10,578 nt of DNA, from NCBI GenBank assembly GCA_012959845.1, contig DUCL01000239.1, positions 1 to 10,578 on the forward strand. Reading direction: 5' to 3'. The notes beneath the pieces are model-generated. The model worked only from the letters and a program-made list of their open reading frames with translations, ran no database searches and was not told the origin of the DNA. This DNA is from Candidatus Poseidoniales archaeon. GTDB taxonomy: Archaea; Thermoplasmatota; Poseidoniia; Poseidoniales; Poseidoniaceae. Positions 1 to 6,896 of the stretch are shown here, piece after piece. A program made the translations under genes and the position numbers. How positions within the stretch are numbered: the stretch's first letter is position 1; each line of letters starts with the position of its first letter.

Positions 1-48
1 TTTGACATCACCCTGAATTAGTTTATCAGCAGTGTCTTTCAAGTCCAT
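1..48 (-). CDS. N-terminus of a truncated gene, possibly MeaB/ArgK-type GTPase
   Basis: Only 16 codons lie in the window, reading MDLKDTADKLIQGDVK and running off the left edge. The ATG at 48 is preceded by a purine-rich stretch (GGAAGGCGGGA) that could serve as a ribosome binding site. An in-frame ATG at 69 would add seven residues (MKEGGII) but has no such site. The pattern of a short helix followed by 'L-I-x-G-D' resembles the first helix of MeaB/ArgK GTPases, the chaperones of methylmalonyl-CoA mutase, whose N-termini typically read 'L..GD..ALAR.ITL.E'. The fragment stops before any Walker motif, so the family is only a guess. A terminator-like hairpin of the upstream lipoprotein gene separates the two genes, so this one probably has its own promoter. 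Confidence 0.45.
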   Translation of the reverse strand, partial: MDLKDTADKLIQGDVK

Positions 49-102
49 AATTATCCCGCCTTCCTTCATTCTGTGGTAGTATTATTGTTTGGCAGAATAA
101 CT

Positions 103-112
103 AATCATATAG
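103..112 (-). promoter_or_regulatory. Possible TATA box (box A) for the left-edge gene
   Basis: On the minus strand the sequence reads CTATATGATT. It lies about 55-65 bases before the ATG at 48 and 35-45 bases before the ATG at 69. It is downstream of the lipoprotein gene's likely terminator, which is where a fresh promoter would be expected. There is no clear BRE beside it, so the call rests on position and composition only. Confidence 0.3.
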
Positions 113-120
113 CCTCTTGT

Positions 121-150
121 AAAGAAAAAGATAGTGCAGCGCAATTGCAC
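121..150 (-). terminator. Hairpin plus T-rich terminator after the lipoprotein gene
   Basis: Reading the minus strand, GTGCA and TGCAC (134-150) can pair around a 7-base loop. They are followed at once by the T-rich run TATCTTTTTCTTT (133-121). The element starts about 18 bases after the lipoprotein stop codon at 169-171. Archaeal termination mainly needs the T-rich tract, which is present; the hairpin is an addition. Confidence 0.5.
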
Positions 151-168
151 AGAAAATCTAGAAGAGGA

Positions 169-1368
169 TTAAACATAAACCAATCTAATAATGAATGATT
201 CTACTTGCAGGTCTTGTTGCTTATCATTTTTTATTTTGAAAGTCCAATCTCCATCGCCATAGGTTGTGTCGCCATCACCAAATATGTATGATGACATGGT
301 GAGGAATACGCAATCATTTGCTTCATCGCAATCATCGCCATGATTGCGTTGGTCTAATCCAGTATTTGAGGTATTAGCGGCTTCATCATCATCTTCATTA
401 TATGCATAAATATCTAATTTAGCACGGCAATGAGTTGCACCTGGAACCTCACAGCCTTGTTGGTCATCATCATGCTGTGGATATGTCAATTCCGCTACTG
501 CTTTACGTATTGTATTTCCACTATCTCTATCATATGAAATTGATACATCAAAATCAAGTTCAACACCGTTTCCTGAAGTATTTCCACCCATCTCAAAATC
601 AGACCATTTAGCCGCATAAGAAACATAGACTTTGATGGTGTCTGAATCAACCATGTCTTGGCTATTAATAATATTCAATTTTATTTTGTATTCGCCCGGT
701 TCAACATCATTCCAAGTTATTGACTCACCCGTTAAATCTGCATCATTCTCATAATCTCCATCGTTATCTGCATCAACGTTTAGATCCAAGTCCCAATTGA
801 AATCTGAAATATATTCATCGAGATTGCCTGCGACTGAATTAGATGCATCTAAGGAAACACTTGTTGTCTCAGAAACATCTCTATCTGTTTGACTCTTATC
901 ATAATGACACATCCATAATACAATGTGCGTGTCTTCGTCTACATCGTTACCCTCGCAATCTTCTGCATCATTATATTGGGTTATTTCAGCAACAGGTTCA
1001 ACTGCAGTTGCAACAGCAATTGTTAGTTCTCTAATTTGTTCGGAAGTTTTTGAGCCATCTGAAATAGTGAGAACAATCGTTTTTGAACCAGATGAATCAT
1101 ATGACCATTCGGCAGTCATTCCAGTCTTATCGACTGATGAATCATTATCAAAATCCCAGCGATATGTCAAACTTCCATCATTTGGAGTGGAACTGCTGGC
1201 ATCGAATGAAATAGTGTCTCCAGCCTTAATATTATCACTCGGTGAAAAGTTGAATACTGCTAATAATTCACCATTAGAAGATGAACCTTCATCCTCAAAA
1301 AGACAACCAGATAAACTGACCAATACCATCATGCCAGCCAGCAATAGTGGACCAAATTGTAACTTCAT
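169..1368 (-). CDS. Exported lipoprotein with PKD-like domains and a possible P-domain-like C-terminus
   Basis: The product is 399 residues and is predicted to be anchored in the outer face of the cell membrane. The ATG at 1368 gives a textbook lipoprotein signal: MKLQF, a hydrophobic stretch, then the lipobox LSGC with the lipidated Cys at 22, followed by an acidic Ser/Gly linker. The open frame extends upstream only to a TTG overlapping the polB stop, which would bury the signal peptide. Residues about 35-118 form a PKD-like beta domain (YRWDFDND in place of the usual WDFGDG). A second, larger one spans about 125-252 and carries a DADNDGDYEND stretch with Ca-binding-loop spacing. Residues about 255-399 end in GDGDWTFKIKND...ESFIIRLVY, reminiscent of the last strands of proprotein-convertase P domains. 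Six Cys fall in three close pairs (138/154, 306/314, 347/353), suggesting disulfides. The gene lies 52 bases downstream of polB on the same strand. Its ligand is unknown; binding or adhesion is inferred from the PKD folds. Confidence 0.85.
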   Translation of the reverse strand: MKLQFGPLLLAGMMVLVSLSGCLFEDEGSSSNGELLAVFNFSPSDNIKAGDTISFDASSSTPNDGSLTYRWDFDNDSSVDKTGMTAEWSYDSSGSKTIVLTISDGSKTSEQIRELTIAVATAVEPVAEITQYNDAEDCEGNDVDEDTHIVLWMCHYDKSQTDRDVSETTSVSLDASNSVAGNLDEYISDFNWDLDLNVDADNDGDYENDADLTGESITWNDVEPGEYKIKLNIINSQDMVDSDTIKVYVSYAAKWSDFEMGGNTSGNGVELDFDVSISYDRDSGNTIRKAVAELTYPQHDDDQQGCEVPGATHCRAKLDIYAYNEDDDEAANTSNTGLDQRNHGDDCDEANDCVFLTMSSYIFGDGDTTYGDGDWTFKIKNDKQQDLQVESFIIRLVYV

Positions 1369-1420
1369 CGCTTGCTTGCTATGCCTGCTGTTTGAAAAGC
1401 CCTTCCTTCCCAAGTACGCT

Positions 1421-4072
1421 TTAGAAGTCAAATAGCGACTTTTGGCGGGTACCCGAAACTAAATCTTTGGCGCTCCAGCCAAATGCTTCTGTGATTCGCC
1501 CAATAGCAGCTGCAAGTCTTTCTGCATAAAACAGGCAATCATAGCCACTAATGCCTCCATTTTCTTCACCTTCAATCCATGGTTCAACCTTCATCGGTCT
1601 ATTACTTGCATCGGTGACAACATAAGCAACTTTCATGCCAGGTGTAAATCCAAGTCCTTTTGCTATCAAAGCCCGAGCGATTCTAACTTGTGCCATTGAA
1701 TCTGGATTTGCATAATAACTAAAGTCAACACTACCATCTTTGTTCAATTTACCTTTACAAGATTTTGAAAGAACTAATTCAGAAGTATCAACTTGCTTGT
1801 TCTTTATCGCTTGAACTCTGTTCAATGCGTATTGTACCAACTCATCACCCTCATCAGCCAACGCGAAATTGAACATTTGTTTCATCGTATCTCGCAGATA
1901 AGAAAATGTATCAGTCCTTTGTGTTTCATAGCCACGAATTAGCATTTCTTCACTTGGCCAAACCACTTGGCCAACATATCTTTTCTTTGCACCATGGCTG
2001 AAAAATACCGACAAGCCTTTTTCAAATTCCAATATTGCAGAATCTTTACTGAAACGCTGAGCAATGTCCAAGCCGAAATCCAACATGGCTTGTTTTGCAT
2101 TATTCCAATTTTCAATTTCGTCATCGCTTGAATCTTCTTTTAATACAGAAATTGAACCTGTGGCGACGGGAGAACGGACAAAGATTGAATCGGTGTCTGA
2201 ATAGACTACTGAATGGCCTTCCTCTTCTAAACTGGCAATTATCGCTTTGATATTATGGCGAGCCCAAGCGGTAATTGATGAGCCCAAATCCCGATGTGTA
2301 AAGCGATAAAATCCAGATGCAAAAACTCCATAGAAGGAATTCATCAATATCTTTACCGCATATTGCATTGAATCATGAAATTGTAAAGCCTTGTCATCTT
2401 GTTCTGCTTTGGCCTTTTTCATACCAGCTTTATGTTCATCTCTCTGAGACATTAAGTCCTCTAATAATAATGGAATCAATCCTTTACGAGTATCTTGATG
2501 AAGGAATATTGCACCAGTAGGCGCAGTATGAATCAAATCATCCTCTGCTGGTTGAATGTCTTGATTTGAGTCCACTCTCGTAGTATAGCAAATATTGTGA
2601 CCTATCATTATCGAAGGATACATACTCTTGAAATCCAACACTGCAATCCATGGATGCAAACCTGCTTCAACATCGTGAACATATCCACCTGTAATCTGGC
2701 CTTCTTTGGCATCTGCTGAACCTGTTAATGGAATTGCAATATTCTTTGAATCGGCTAAACGAATGACTAAGGAATCGATTAACTGACTTGTGCTACCATT
2801 GGCAGCGGTATCAAAATTGACCTTAGCAACGCTGGCAACCGCTTCCTTACGACGAATTACCTGTATTGCACCGAGAATATCCAACGGCAACGCTGCATCT
2901 CGAATACAATATTCAAGAACTTCATCTGGACGATTAGCCCATTCAACATCCATATTTGAGGCATCAATATCCATTTTATGTCGCTCATCATCATCTGGGA
3001 ATAATAATTTTGCAACAAAACTAAGAGTTTCTCTTTGCGGTTTGAGAGCGATTCGCGCTTGCCACCAACAATCAACTATCGCCCTCCCTGCTAGATTCCA
3101 AGCACGATTGGATTGACGTTTTGGCATCAAACCTGTTCTTGTCCGTTTCAATTCCGACTCAATTTGAGGGACTCGCCCCCAACCAAATAATTGGGCTCTT
3201 TTTCTCCATTCTACTTTCTTGGCCAATACATCAGTTCTCTCAAGCAATCGCGGCAAATCAAAATTATCAATGTTATAACCTGTGATAATATCTGGATCAT
3301 TTGCTCTTACAACTAGAGTCATCTGTTCAAGAATATGAGATTCTTCACCAGTAAATGTATATTCTTGACGAGTGCCATCTTGCATATTTTCAATCCAAGC
3401 AGCACCGCACAGTACTGTATTATGAGCAATACTTGTCTCTAAGTCAAATGAAAATACCTTGAATGGAACTGCAAATGGTTCTGCTGCAATTAAATTAGTT
3501 AAATCGCAACTTACCGTAATATCAACAGGATAACGCCCCACTCCTCCCGCTTCAATTACCGCATTCATTCGGCTGCTATCAGCATCATCGGAACTTCTTT
3601 CATCGATTAATTGTCCTTCAACAGAAATATGCATTCCCAAATCTAAATCCAAAAATATCCGATTCAAATAAGGAATATCTCCCGAAAAAATATGCCAACC
3701 TTGTTGCTGTAATTTTTTGCGCAATTGTGGAACTAAGTATGGCTGCTTTACTACTACTTTCCATGTTGGCCTCATTCCTAAATCTGTCAGTTTCATTACT
3801 GGACCATCGTAACTAACAATATCTGCATGGCCTTTGAGACTACGAAGTCTGTTAACAAGGTATTCTGGTAATTCTTCACCTTCATTCCATGCCCCAAGGC
3901 TGGCCACTTCAAAAGATGGGGAAAGGCCGTCGATTAGCAAACAAATTGATTGGCCACTTTTACAGCGACCAAATAATTCCACAACGGTACGCGATTTTGA
4001 TTGGCCGTCTTCAATCGTTTCAGTGGAGTGATACCGTCCACTGATAATCCCGACCTCGCCGCGCCAAGTCAT
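1421..4072 (-). CDS. polB: DNA polymerase family B (PolB), proofreading
   Basis: This is a template-directed DNA polymerase with 3'-5' exonuclease. From the ATG at 4072 it is 883 residues; a GTG at 4102 would add ten. The ATG is preferred because GGAGGG sits five bases before it. All family B signatures are present (numbered from the ATG): Exo I FDLET at 209-213, Exo II YNIDNFD at 266-272, Exo III YCIRD at 388-392, motif A DFKSMYPSI at 480-488, motif B KILMNSFYG at 574-582, motif C YSDTDS at 624-629 (the usual YGDTDS with Ser for Gly) and KKRY at 696-699. Exonuclease and polymerase carboxylates all look intact, so it should be active in both modes. The C-terminus QKSLFDF fits the PIP box Q-x-x-L-x-x-F, predicting tethering to the PCNA clamp. 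The length is somewhat above the roughly 770-residue archaeal norm. No intein is seen at motifs A, B or C. It diverges from ilvE across a short intergenic region. Confidence 0.97.
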   Translation of the reverse strand: MTWRGEVGIISGRYHSTETIEDGQSKSRTVVELFGRCKSGQSICLLIDGLSPSFEVASLGAWNEGEELPEYLVNRLRSLKGHADIVSYDGPVMKLTDLGMRPTWKVVVKQPYLVPQLRKKLQQQGWHIFSGDIPYLNRIFLDLDLGMHISVEGQLIDERSSDDADSSRMNAVIEAGGVGRYPVDITVSCDLTNLIAAEPFAVPFKVFSFDLETSIAHNTVLCGAAWIENMQDGTRQEYTFTGEESHILEQMTLVVRANDPDIITGYNIDNFDLPRLLERTDVLAKKVEWRKRAQLFGWGRVPQIESELKRTRTGLMPKRQSNRAWNLAGRAIVDCWWQARIALKPQRETLSFVAKLLFPDDDERHKMDIDASNMDVEWANRPDEVLEYCIRDAALPLDILGAIQVIRRKEAVASVAKVNFDTAANGSTSQLIDSLVIRLADSKNIAIPLTGSADAKEGQITGGYVHDVEAGLHPWIAVLDFKSMYPSIMIGHNICYTTRVDSNQDIQPAEDDLIHTAPTGAIFLHQDTRKGLIPLLLEDLMSQRDEHKAGMKKAKAEQDDKALQFHDSMQYAVKILMNSFYGVFASGFYRFTHRDLGSSITAWARHNIKAIIASLEEEGHSVVYSDTDSIFVRSPVATGSISVLKEDSSDDEIENWNNAKQAMLDFGLDIAQRFSKDSAILEFEKGLSVFFSHGAKKRYVGQVVWPSEEMLIRGYETQRTDTFSYLRDTMKQMFNFALADEGDELVQYALNRVQAIKNKQVDTSELVLSKSCKGKLNKDGSVDFSYYANPDSMAQVRIARALIAKGLGFTPGMKVAYVVTDASNRPMKVEPWIEGEENGGISGYDCLFYAERLAAAIGRITEAFGWSAKDLVSGTRQKSLFDF

Positions 4073-4077
4073 GTACT

Positions 4078-4083
4078 CCCTCC
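4078..4083 (-). promoter_or_regulatory. Shine-Dalgarno site deciding the polB start
   Basis: The minus strand reads GGAGGG, then five bases, then the ATG at 4072. This is a near-complete match to the archaeal 16S anti-SD (ACCUCC). The upstream GTG at 4102 has only the weaker GAAGG before it, so the ATG is favoured as the main start. Confidence 0.6.
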
Positions 4084-4149
4084 AACAACCAAAACGGCTC
4101 ACAGTCCTTCAACTCACCCCTGCGGATTTTTCCTCAGAAAATGTTCCTG

Positions 4150-4162
4150 CCGAATAAACTGG
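4150..4162. promoter_or_regulatory. Possible shared box A element in the polB/ilvE divergent region
   Basis: The A+T-rich core CGAATAAACTGG reads as CCAGTTTATTCG on the other strand. It lies midway between the divergent polB and ilvE starts, about 62-74 bases before the ilvE ATG and about 78-90 before the polB ATG. TTTATT on the minus strand is TATA-like, but no BRE is obvious. It could serve one or both genes; the call is positional. Confidence 0.25.
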
Positions 4163-4223
4163 ATAATCGGCCGCAATGCTTGAAAGGCATCTATGCTCCC
4201 ATACAAATGTCGGGCTTGGTGAA

Positions 4224-5249
4224 ATGATGAATAACAAGACCGATTGGGATAGCCTGACATTTTCTTTAACACCAACCGATACTATGTATTTGACAGAAAC
4301 TAAGCAAGATGATGCTTGGATGCCTGGTGATTTGCGCCCATATGGAAATATGTCAATCTCTCCAGCTGCTGGTGTTCTAAATTATGGGCAAGGTTTGTTT
4401 GAAGGAATGAAAGCATACCGAACTGCAAACGGTAGAGTTGTATTTTTTAGACCTGAAGAAAATGCAAGAAGAATGCAACGCGGTGCTGACCGTTTGAGGA
4501 TGCCACCTGTTCCTGAATCAATTTTCATTGATGCTGTTGAACAAGTTGTAGCAGCAAATCTTAGTTGGGTTCCGCCAATGGGTAAAGGCGCACTTTATGT
4601 CCGTCCATTATTGATGGGTTCAGGACCAGTTCTTGGCGTTGCACCTGCACCATCTTACACATTCTTAGTTTATGTCACCCCTGTAGGACCATATTTCAAA
4701 GGAGGAGTTTCTGCAATTGATTTACTCATTTCAGAAGAATACCATCGCGCTGCACCTGGTGGTTCTGGTGGAGTTAAAGCAATAGGGAATTATGCACCAG
4801 GAATGATGCCGAGTAAGAAAGCAAAGTCCGCTGGTTTTTCTGAAGTAATCTATCTTGATGCTGAAACTCATACCTGTATAGAAGAAGTAGGTGCTGCCAA
4901 TTTCTTCTGTCTTAAGGATGGAGTTCTTTACACTCCTGAATTAACTGGAACAATCTTACCTGGAATTACCCGTGATTCAATTATCAAATTGGCTCGTCAT
5001 AATGGGATGGAAGTTGTTGAAACAAAGGTAACTGCTGAATTTGCAATGAATGCTGATGAAGCATTCTGTTGTGGAACTGCTGCGGTTATTTCTCCTATCG
5101 GCTCAATCACTAAAGGTGAGAGTAAAGCAGTATTTGGTAACGGTACACCTGGAAGCGTTACAACTTCTCTTTACAATCAAATTACTGGAATTCAAAATGA
5201 AACAATTGATGATATATTTGGTTGGTTACACGAGGTTCCAACAAATTGA
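4224..5249 (+). CDS. ilvE: Branched-chain amino acid aminotransferase (class IV PLP)
   Basis: It transfers the amino group between glutamate and the 2-oxo acids of leucine, isoleucine and valine, in the cytoplasm with PLP. The product is 341 residues from the ATG at 4224 (340 from the adjacent ATG at 4227), the usual length for the family. The frame opens 48 bases earlier, but the extra 16 residues do not resemble the family N-terminus. GVLNYGQGLFEGMKAYR near 50-66 and RPEENARRM near 76-84 are family hallmarks. The PLP lysine is predicted at 185 in GGVKAIGNYA, where most relatives have GGVKxGGNYA. EEVGAANFF at 220-228, LTGTILPGITRDS near 240-252 and CGTAAVISPIGSI near 283-295 match the cofactor- and substrate-binding segments of the BCAT II-like branch. 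GGTGA lies just before the start codon. No other ilv or leu genes are in the window. The gene ends two bases from the srp19 stop on the opposite strand. Confidence 0.95.
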   Translation: MMNNKTDWDSLTFSLTPTDTMYLTETKQDDAWMPGDLRPYGNMSISPAAGVLNYGQGLFEGMKAYRTANGRVVFFRPEENARRMQRGADRLRMPPVPESIFIDAVEQVVAANLSWVPPMGKGALYVRPLLMGSGPVLGVAPAPSYTFLVYVTPVGPYFKGGVSAIDLLISEEYHRAAPGGSGGVKAIGNYAPGMMPSKKAKSAGFSEVIYLDAETHTCIEEVGAANFFCLKDGVLYTPELTGTILPGITRDSIIKLARHNGMEVVETKVTAEFAMNADEAFCCGTAAVISPIGSITKGESKAVFGNGTPGSVTTSLYNQITGIQNETIDDIFGWLHEVPTN

Positions 5250-5288
5250 ATTCAGTTCTTGAATCCTCTTTTCTTGAAACTCTTTTTT
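5250..5288 (+). terminator. Possible ilvE terminator inside the 3' end of srp19
   Basis: Directly after the ilvE stop, ATTCA and TGAAT (5250-5264) can form a weak 5-bp hairpin. T-rich runs follow, CTCTTTTCTT and CTCTTTTTTG (5266-5289). The T runs are the antisense of the Lys/Phe-rich tail codons of srp19. Archaeal RNA polymerase terminates on such T tracts, but function here is inferred. Confidence 0.35.
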
Positions 5289-5713
5289 GAGGAAGTAGGT
5301 TTACTCTGTTGCCGAGAACTTCCCTTTCTTTGTGAACGTGCACGACGGTCACCAACTTGTGGACCTTGTTCTTCACGATCTGCTTGCGCTTCTTTCAAAT
5401 CACGTTGCATCTGACGCCATTCACCACCAATTAATTGTAATATTTCTTCTTTTGAATTAGCCCCTATTGTCTGCTTAGAACCTTTTCTTGAAACCCATAG
5501 TCTTCCTTCTTTTGCATGAGGGCGGCGGGGATGACTGGTTCCTTCTTCACGCTTGATTTTACGAAGTCCTACTTTTCTTGCAGCAAGAAATAATCCTTCT
5601 AAATCCGGTTTGATTACCGAAGCATCTTTTGGAACACGTCGGCCACTACGACGCGAAACTTTTGCATCAAAATATCCCGGCCAGATACTGAGTCTGTCTG
5701 GGTTGTGTTCCAT
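5252..5713 (-). CDS. srp19: Signal recognition particle protein SRP19 with basic C-terminal extension
   Basis: SRP19 binds the tips of helices 6 and 8 of SRP RNA and prepares it for SRP54, so it acts in co-translational targeting to the membrane. Numbered from the ATG at 5713 (153 residues), positions 8-100 carry the family pattern: LSIWPGYFDAKVSRRSGRRV, then PKDASVIKPDLEGL, ARKVGL and HPRRPHAKEGRLWV. GAGGTG lies five bases before this ATG; the adjacent ATG at 5716 would add one Met with spacing too short for that site. Archaeal SRP19 is usually about 90-105 residues. Here some 50 further residues, rich in Lys, Arg, Ser, Gln and Glu, extend the C-terminus and look disordered. It lies 59 bases downstream of rps8e and is likely co-transcribed with it, joining translation to targeting. 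Confidence 0.93.
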   Translation of the reverse strand: MEHNPDRLSIWPGYFDAKVSRRSGRRVPKDASVIKPDLEGLFLAARKVGLRKIKREEGTSHPRRPHAKEGRLWVSRKGSKQTIGANSKEEILQLIGGEWRQMQRDLKEAQADREEQGPQVGDRRARSQRKGSSRQQSKPTSSKKSFKKRGFKN

Positions 5714-5726
5714 CATCTCACCTCGC

Positions 5727-5764
5727 TGGGGTAATGCCCCATCTACCGTATGAGGATGACGGGG
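5727..5764 (-). promoter_or_regulatory. Inverted repeats in the rps8e-srp19 spacer
   Basis: On the minus strand TGGGG-CATTA-CCCCA (5741-5727) forms a perfect 5-bp hairpin that ends two bases before the GAGGTG ribosome binding site of srp19. The same GGGG run can instead pair upstream: GATG (5743-5740) with CATC (5758-5755) and GGG (5739-5737) with CCC (5763-5761), leaving a two-base bulge. The two folds exclude each other. A control role is inferred only. Confidence 0.35.
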
Positions 5765-5772
5765 TTATCAAA

Positions 5773-6153
5773 TCATTCAAGGAGAACGCCGTTAATGACG
5801 CCATCCTTGCCTGGACGAGAAGTAATACGAGCACGACCTTGGTCGGTATCGATAATTGCTCCCTTTACCAGAATGTTTCTACGAACATAGTTTGGATTAG
5901 ATTGGTTTTCTATTACTGAATGGATTTTTCCAATGGTGGTCTTTCCAGTTTTAGTATCGTTAAGAGATACACGGTTTTCAGACATTACACGAACCATGCT
6001 ATTTCCACCGGTCTTACGGTAGATTTTGCGCTTTGGTTCGCCGACTAATGCGAATTGCTTTTCAGTTGAGATTTCAGTAGAGCGCTTGCTGCGAGCCTGA
6101 ACTAGACGACCACCTGAAGGTTTACGACGAGAGATACCATGCCATTGTGCCAT
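5773..6153 (-). CDS. rps8e: 30S ribosomal protein S8e
   Basis: This is a small-subunit ribosomal protein shared by archaea and eukaryotes and absent from bacteria. The 126 residues match the usual archaeal length. The N-terminus MAQWHGISRRKPSGG and the following basic run with KRKIYRKTGGN and VRVMSENRVSL are characteristic, as is the C-terminal sequence from NPNYVRRNILVKGAII through TDQGRARITSRPGKDGVING. The start is the ATG at 6153, with AAGGAT eight to nine bases upstream and a TATA-like box at 6191-6200. It is the promoter-proximal gene of a pair with srp19. The gene looks complete and ordinary. Confidence 0.97.
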   Translation of the reverse strand: MAQWHGISRRKPSGGRLVQARSKRSTEISTEKQFALVGEPKRKIYRKTGGNSMVRVMSENRVSLNDTKTGKTTIGKIHSVIENQSNPNYVRRNILVKGAIIDTDQGRARITSRPGKDGVINGVLLE

Positions 6154-6190
6154 AAAAATGCATCCTTACAAAGCCATGCGACCAGCCAAC

Positions 6191-6200
6191 CATATATGAA
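6191..6200 (-). promoter_or_regulatory. Box A (TATA) promoter element for rps8e-srp19
   Basis: The minus strand reads TTCATATATG at 6200-6191. It is about 38 bases before the rps8e ATG, so transcription would start near 6165-6170 and leave a short leader. The spacing suits an archaeal TBP/TFB promoter, and the neighbouring FAH gene ends at 6209, just upstream. Confidence 0.5.
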
Positions 6201-6208
6201 AGCAACCC

Positions 6209-6817
6209 TTAGACACAATTCGCTTCAAAGCGCGATACTGAACGGCCATCTATCGTCTGTAATATTGCAACTAATTGGTCGCCAACATGTAGTTGGCCAA
6301 CTCCTGCTGGCGTACCAGTAAACAAGTAATCACCTGAACACACTGGCGCCCATTGTTGCAATGCATCAATTTGCATGCTCGGAGTAATGCTCATTTGCGA
6401 AAGTGGAGCTTGTTGAACAATCTTGCCATTTACTGTTAATACCAAAGCCAATCCTTCGCTTTCATCTACTAGGGAATGAATATCTCCTGCCCAATCAGAA
6501 AATGGACCCATAACTGCGCTATTGGTGAAACACTTTCCTTTGGCCCATGGTAATTGTTGTTGGCGACAAATTGATTGTGCAGCTCTATCCGTTAAATCCA
6601 ATCCAACCGCTACTGCCTCTACTTGGAGATTATTTCCTAAGCGTATTACACATTCAATTTCATGGTGAACTTCACCTAGATGTTGTGAGATATTTAACGG
6701 ACTTTCTGTGGTAATACAATTTAGTGGTTTGACAAAAAATACAGGTTCCACTGGTTGTTGATTGCCAAGTTCTTCAGCGTGTTTTACAAAAGTTCGGATG
6801 GTACACCATAACGCCAT
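6209..6817 (-). CDS. Fumarylacetoacetate hydrolase (FAH) family protein, FAHD1/YcgM-like
   Basis: Short FAH-fold enzymes cleave or decarboxylate 2-oxo acids (acylpyruvate hydrolase or oxaloacetate decarboxylase in FAHD1) or isomerise homoprotocatechuate-pathway intermediates, using Mg or Mn. The product is 202 residues from the ATG at 6817, near the roughly 215-225 of the FAHD1 group. Metal ligands are visible as E53 and E55 in HHEIE and D74 in GLDLTDR. LPWAKGKCF (K95) and TGTPAGVG at 167-174 match family motifs. The lid helix keeps H13 and E16 in KHAEELGN, but the usual GRNYxxH before it is replaced by IRTFVKH. The frame stays open to 7162, but that part is antisense to the PUA gene and carries no FAH sequence. 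No catabolic partner genes are nearby, so the substrate cannot be named. It is divergent from the PUA gene across 79 bases in which I see no clear promoter. Confidence 0.88.
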   Translation of the reverse strand: MALWCTIRTFVKHAEELGNQQPVEPVFFVKPLNCITTESPLNISQHLGEVHHEIECVIRLGNNLQVEAVAVGLDLTDRAAQSICRQQQLPWAKGKCFTNSAVMGPFSDWAGDIHSLVDESEGLALVLTVNGKIVQQAPLSQMSITPSMQIDALQQWAPVCSGDYLFTGTPAGVGQLHVGDQLVAILQTIDGRSVSRFEANCV

Positions 6818-6896
6818 AACCCTGTCCAAGTCAAAACGCCAAATGAACAAGTTGGTAGTGCTAATGCTCAAAAGTAGTGACCTATTGCATTCATTG

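Noticed and set aside
1369..1431. TTG start for the lipoprotein overlapping the polB stop
   Set aside because: It would put 21 polar residues ahead of a perfect lipoprotein signal peptide.
923..1435. 170-codon plus-strand open frame opposite the lipoprotein gene
   Set aside because: The opposite strand encodes a clear lipobox protein with PKD-like domains; this frame has no recognisable domain and looks like a shadow.
1951..1974. Direct repeat of CACTTGGCCAA
   Set aside because: It falls in ordinary polB codons (VGQVVWP region) and has only two copies, so it is probably chance.
2790..3116. 108-codon plus-strand open frame inside polB
   Set aside because: It is antisense to the conserved polymerase core and has no domain or initiation signal.
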